Source: Streptacidiphilus sp. P02-A3a (GTDB lineage Bacteria > Actinomycetota > Actinomycetes > Streptomycetales > Streptomycetaceae). From it: a DNA stretch of 64,000 bases. The stretch's first letter is position 1, and each line of letters starts with the position of its first letter. The stretch spans positions 1,683,922-1,747,921 of the forward strand of contig NZ_CP048289.1 of NCBI RefSeq assembly GCF_014084105.1, written 5' to 3'. Below, in pieces: positions 62,318 to 64,000 of this stretch. The notes under the pieces were generated by a model. The model had not been told where the DNA came from, did not search any database, and saw only the letters and a list, made by a program, of their open reading frames with translations. The translations under genes were made by a program, and so were the position numbers.

Positions 62318-64000
62318 ATGCGTCGCAGCTGGTCACGGTCCAGAGCCGGTACCGCAGCCCTCCTGACCATCCCCCTGCTGCTCGCCGGAGGCCTCGGCAC
62401 CGGCCCCGCGCGCGCCGACGGCCGGTCCGCGGCGCAGCCCGCCCGGGTGCCGCTGCCCGACACCGTCCCCGGGTGGACGGCGCAGGCCGCCGACCAGGGG
62501 CTGGCGGCCACCTCCGCGGCGGTCACCGCCCGGGTGTACCTGGCCGGGCAGGACCCGGCGGGCCTGGCCGCGCTGGCGCGGGCGGTGTCCGACCCGGCCT
62601 CGCCCAGCTACGGGCGCTTCCTCAGCCCGGCCGAGACCGCCCGCCGGTTCGGGGCCGGCGCCGGGCAGGTCGCCGCCGTCCGCGCCTGGCTGACCGCCTC
62701 CGGATTCACCGTGTCCGAGGCCAACCAGCACTACCTCGCGGTCCGGGGCAACGCCGCGGCCGTCCAGCGGGCCTTCGCCACCCGGCTGCACACCTACCGC
62801 AAGGACGGCCGCACCTACACCGCCCCCGCCGCGGCGGCCACTGCCCCGGCCGGGGTCGCCGCCGCCGTGCTCGCGGTCACCGGCCTGGACACCGCCCCGC
62901 ACCGGGCCGTGCACGGCAGCCGCCGGGCCGTGCGGGGCGCCCGCCGGGACATCCTGCCCGCCCCCAGCGCCGCCTACGTCAACTCCGGACCGTTCTCCCG
63001 CTACTTCGGCGCCGCCCCGGCCACCGGCCTGCCCCAGGCGTACGGCCACACCCAGGCGTACGTGGTCAAGGGCTTCGACGGCACCCAGCTGCGCCGGGCC
63101 TACGGCGCGGACGGCACCGGGCTCACCGGCAAGGGCGTCACGGTGGCGGTGGTCGACGCCTACGACTCGCCCACGCTCGGCTCCGACATCGCCCGCTACG
63201 CCGCCGCCCACGGCGACTCCCCTTACCGCCAGGGCCAGTTGACCCGGGTCGACCCGGCCGGGTGGACGGACACGATCGCGCCCAGCGACGCCTTCCCCGG
63301 CGGCTGCGGCGCGGCCGGGTGGTACGGCGAGCAGAGCCTGGACATCGAGGCGGTGCACGGGGTCGCCCCCGACGCCGACATCGTCTACGTGGGCGGGGCC
63401 TCCTGCCAGGACTCCGACCTGACCGACGCCCTGGACCGGGTGGTGGACAAGCGGCTCGCCACCATCGTCAGCGACTCCTGGAGCGACCTGGAGACCGCCA
63501 CCGACTCCTCCATCGACGCGGTCTACGACCGGACGTTCATGCGCGGCGCGGTGGAGGGCATCGGCTTCTACTTCTCCAGCGGCGACGACGGCGACGAGGC
63601 GTCCGCGTCCGGCGGCAAGACCGTCGGCTCGCCGGTGTCGCTGCCCTGGGTCACCGGCGTCGGCGGCACCTCGCTGGCGGTGGACCGCAAGGGCGGCTAC
63701 AGCTTCGAGACCGGCTGGGGCACCACCAGCGCCCCGCTCAGCCGGGACGGCGAGAGCTGGGTCGGGCTGCCGGGGAGCTTCCTCGGCGGCGCGGGCGGCG
63801 GTACCAGCACCCGGGTGCCGGAGCCGTTCTACCAGTACCCGGTGGTGCCCTCGGCGCTGACCGGGGCCAACGGCGGACGCAACCGGGTGGTGCCGGACGT
63901 CGCGGCGGTCGCCGACAGCGGCACCGGCTTCCTGGTCGGCCAGACCCAGACCTGGCCCGACGGCAGCGTCCGCTACGGGGAGTACCGGGTCGGCGGGACC
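62318..64000 (+). CDS. Secreted S53 (sedolisin) peptidase, 3' end beyond window
   Basis: An open frame of 561 codons that continues past the edge. A Sec signal peptide (about residues 1-32, RSRAGTAALLTIPLLLAGG) is followed by a pro-kumamolisin activation domain (about 45-190, with SYGRFLSPAETARRFG). The peptidase domain has the catalytic Glu and Asp in WYGEQSLDIEAVHG (near residue 338) and the oxyanion Asp in SSGDDG. The sequence breaks off in the region where I would look for the catalytic SGTS motif. ATG 62318 follows AGAGAGG. It should act outside the cell at low pH. Confidence 0.9.
   Translation, partial: MRRSWSRSRAGTAALLTIPLLLAGGLGTGPARADGRSAAQPARVPLPDTVPGWTAQAADQGLAATSAAVTARVYLAGQDPAGLAALARAVSDPASPSYGRFLSPAETARRFGAGAGQVAAVRAWLTASGFTVSEANQHYLAVRGNAAAVQRAFATRLHTYRKDGRTYTAPAAAATAPAGVAAAVLAVTGLDTAPHRAVHGSRRAVRGARRDILPAPSAAYVNSGPFSRYFGAAPATGLPQAYGHTQAYVVKGFDGTQLRRAYGADGTGLTGKGVTVAVVDAYDSPTLGSDIARYAAAHGDSPYRQGQLTRVDPAGWTDTIAPSDAFPGGCGAAGWYGEQSLDIEAVHGVAPDADIVYVGGASCQDSDLTDALDRVVDKRLATIVSDSWSDLETATDSSIDAVYDRTFMRGAVEGIGFYFSSGDDGDEASASGGKTVGSPVSLPWVTGVGGTSLAVDRKGGYSFETGWGTTSAPLSRDGESWVGLPGSFLGGAGGGTSTRVPEPFYQYPVVPSALTGANGGRNRVVPDVAAVADSGTGFLVGQTQTWPDGSVRYGEYRVGGT

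Overview
The window is chromosomal DNA from a high-GC, spore-forming actinomycete of the Streptomycetaceae (Streptomyces, Kitasatospora or Streptacidiphilus). The evidence is the strong G/C bias at third codon positions, the many GTG starts, and the gene order. The order tig-clpP1-clpP2-clpX, valS-folC-ndk, mreBCD-pbp2-rodA, radical SAM, rne-rplU-rpmA-obg-proB-proA, nadD-LCP-rsfS is the one I know from the S. coelicolor SCO2620-SCO2577 neighbourhood.

Layout. (1) Positions 1 to about 4480: the right end of an actinomycete integrative and conjugative element (AICE). It holds the tail of an FtsK-like transfer ATPase, small Spd-type transfer proteins, a RepSA-like initiator, Xis and a tyrosine integrase. 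The integrase abuts the 3' end of tRNA-Gly(TCC). The left end lies outside the window. (2) 4702-13.9 kb: tRNA-Pro, an MFS exporter, trigger factor, the Clp protease genes with a twin ClgR-type operator, a membrane-anchored cyclophilin and a PQ-rich membrane protein. (3) 13.9-28.1 kb: valS, folC, ndk, the mre/pbp2/rodA elongation and spore-wall operon, and a B12-binding radical SAM gene. (4) 28.1-39.7 kb: an accessory block that separates the radical SAM gene from its usual neighbour, the DUF2344 gene. It contains an RloA/RloB-like ATPase plus nuclease-like pair, two Tat-exported phospholipase C paralogues in inverted orientation, a four-gene operon of small zinc or helix-turn-helix proteins, a beta-trefoil inhibitor-like protein, an ML (MD-2-like) lipid-binding protein, an HprK-like ATPase under an HTH regulator, and a VOC protein. 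(5) 39.7-58.98 kb: DUF2344, RNase E/G, L21, L27, Obg, an adenosine/adenine deaminase, proB, proA, paired membrane proteins, an M48 protease, NadD, an LCP protein, RsfS and a histidine phosphatase. (6) 59.1-64 kb: three identical tRNA-Ala(GGC) genes. Two of them, each with its terminator, form a direct repeat around an MmyB-type regulator and MFS exporter pair. A secreted S53 peptidase gene runs off the right end.

How the genes work together. Much of the core supports protein quality control (Tig, Clp), translation (ValS, L21, L27, Obg, RsfS, RNase E/G) and cell-wall elongation or sporulation (Mre, PBP2, RodA, the LCP protein). The most unusual part is the 28.1-39.7 kb block. It combines a likely conflict or defence cassette with phospholipid-active and eukaryote-like proteins, and the two phospholipase genes could recombine to invert the segment between them. 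All functional statements rest on reading the sequence and on family knowledge from memory; no searches were run.
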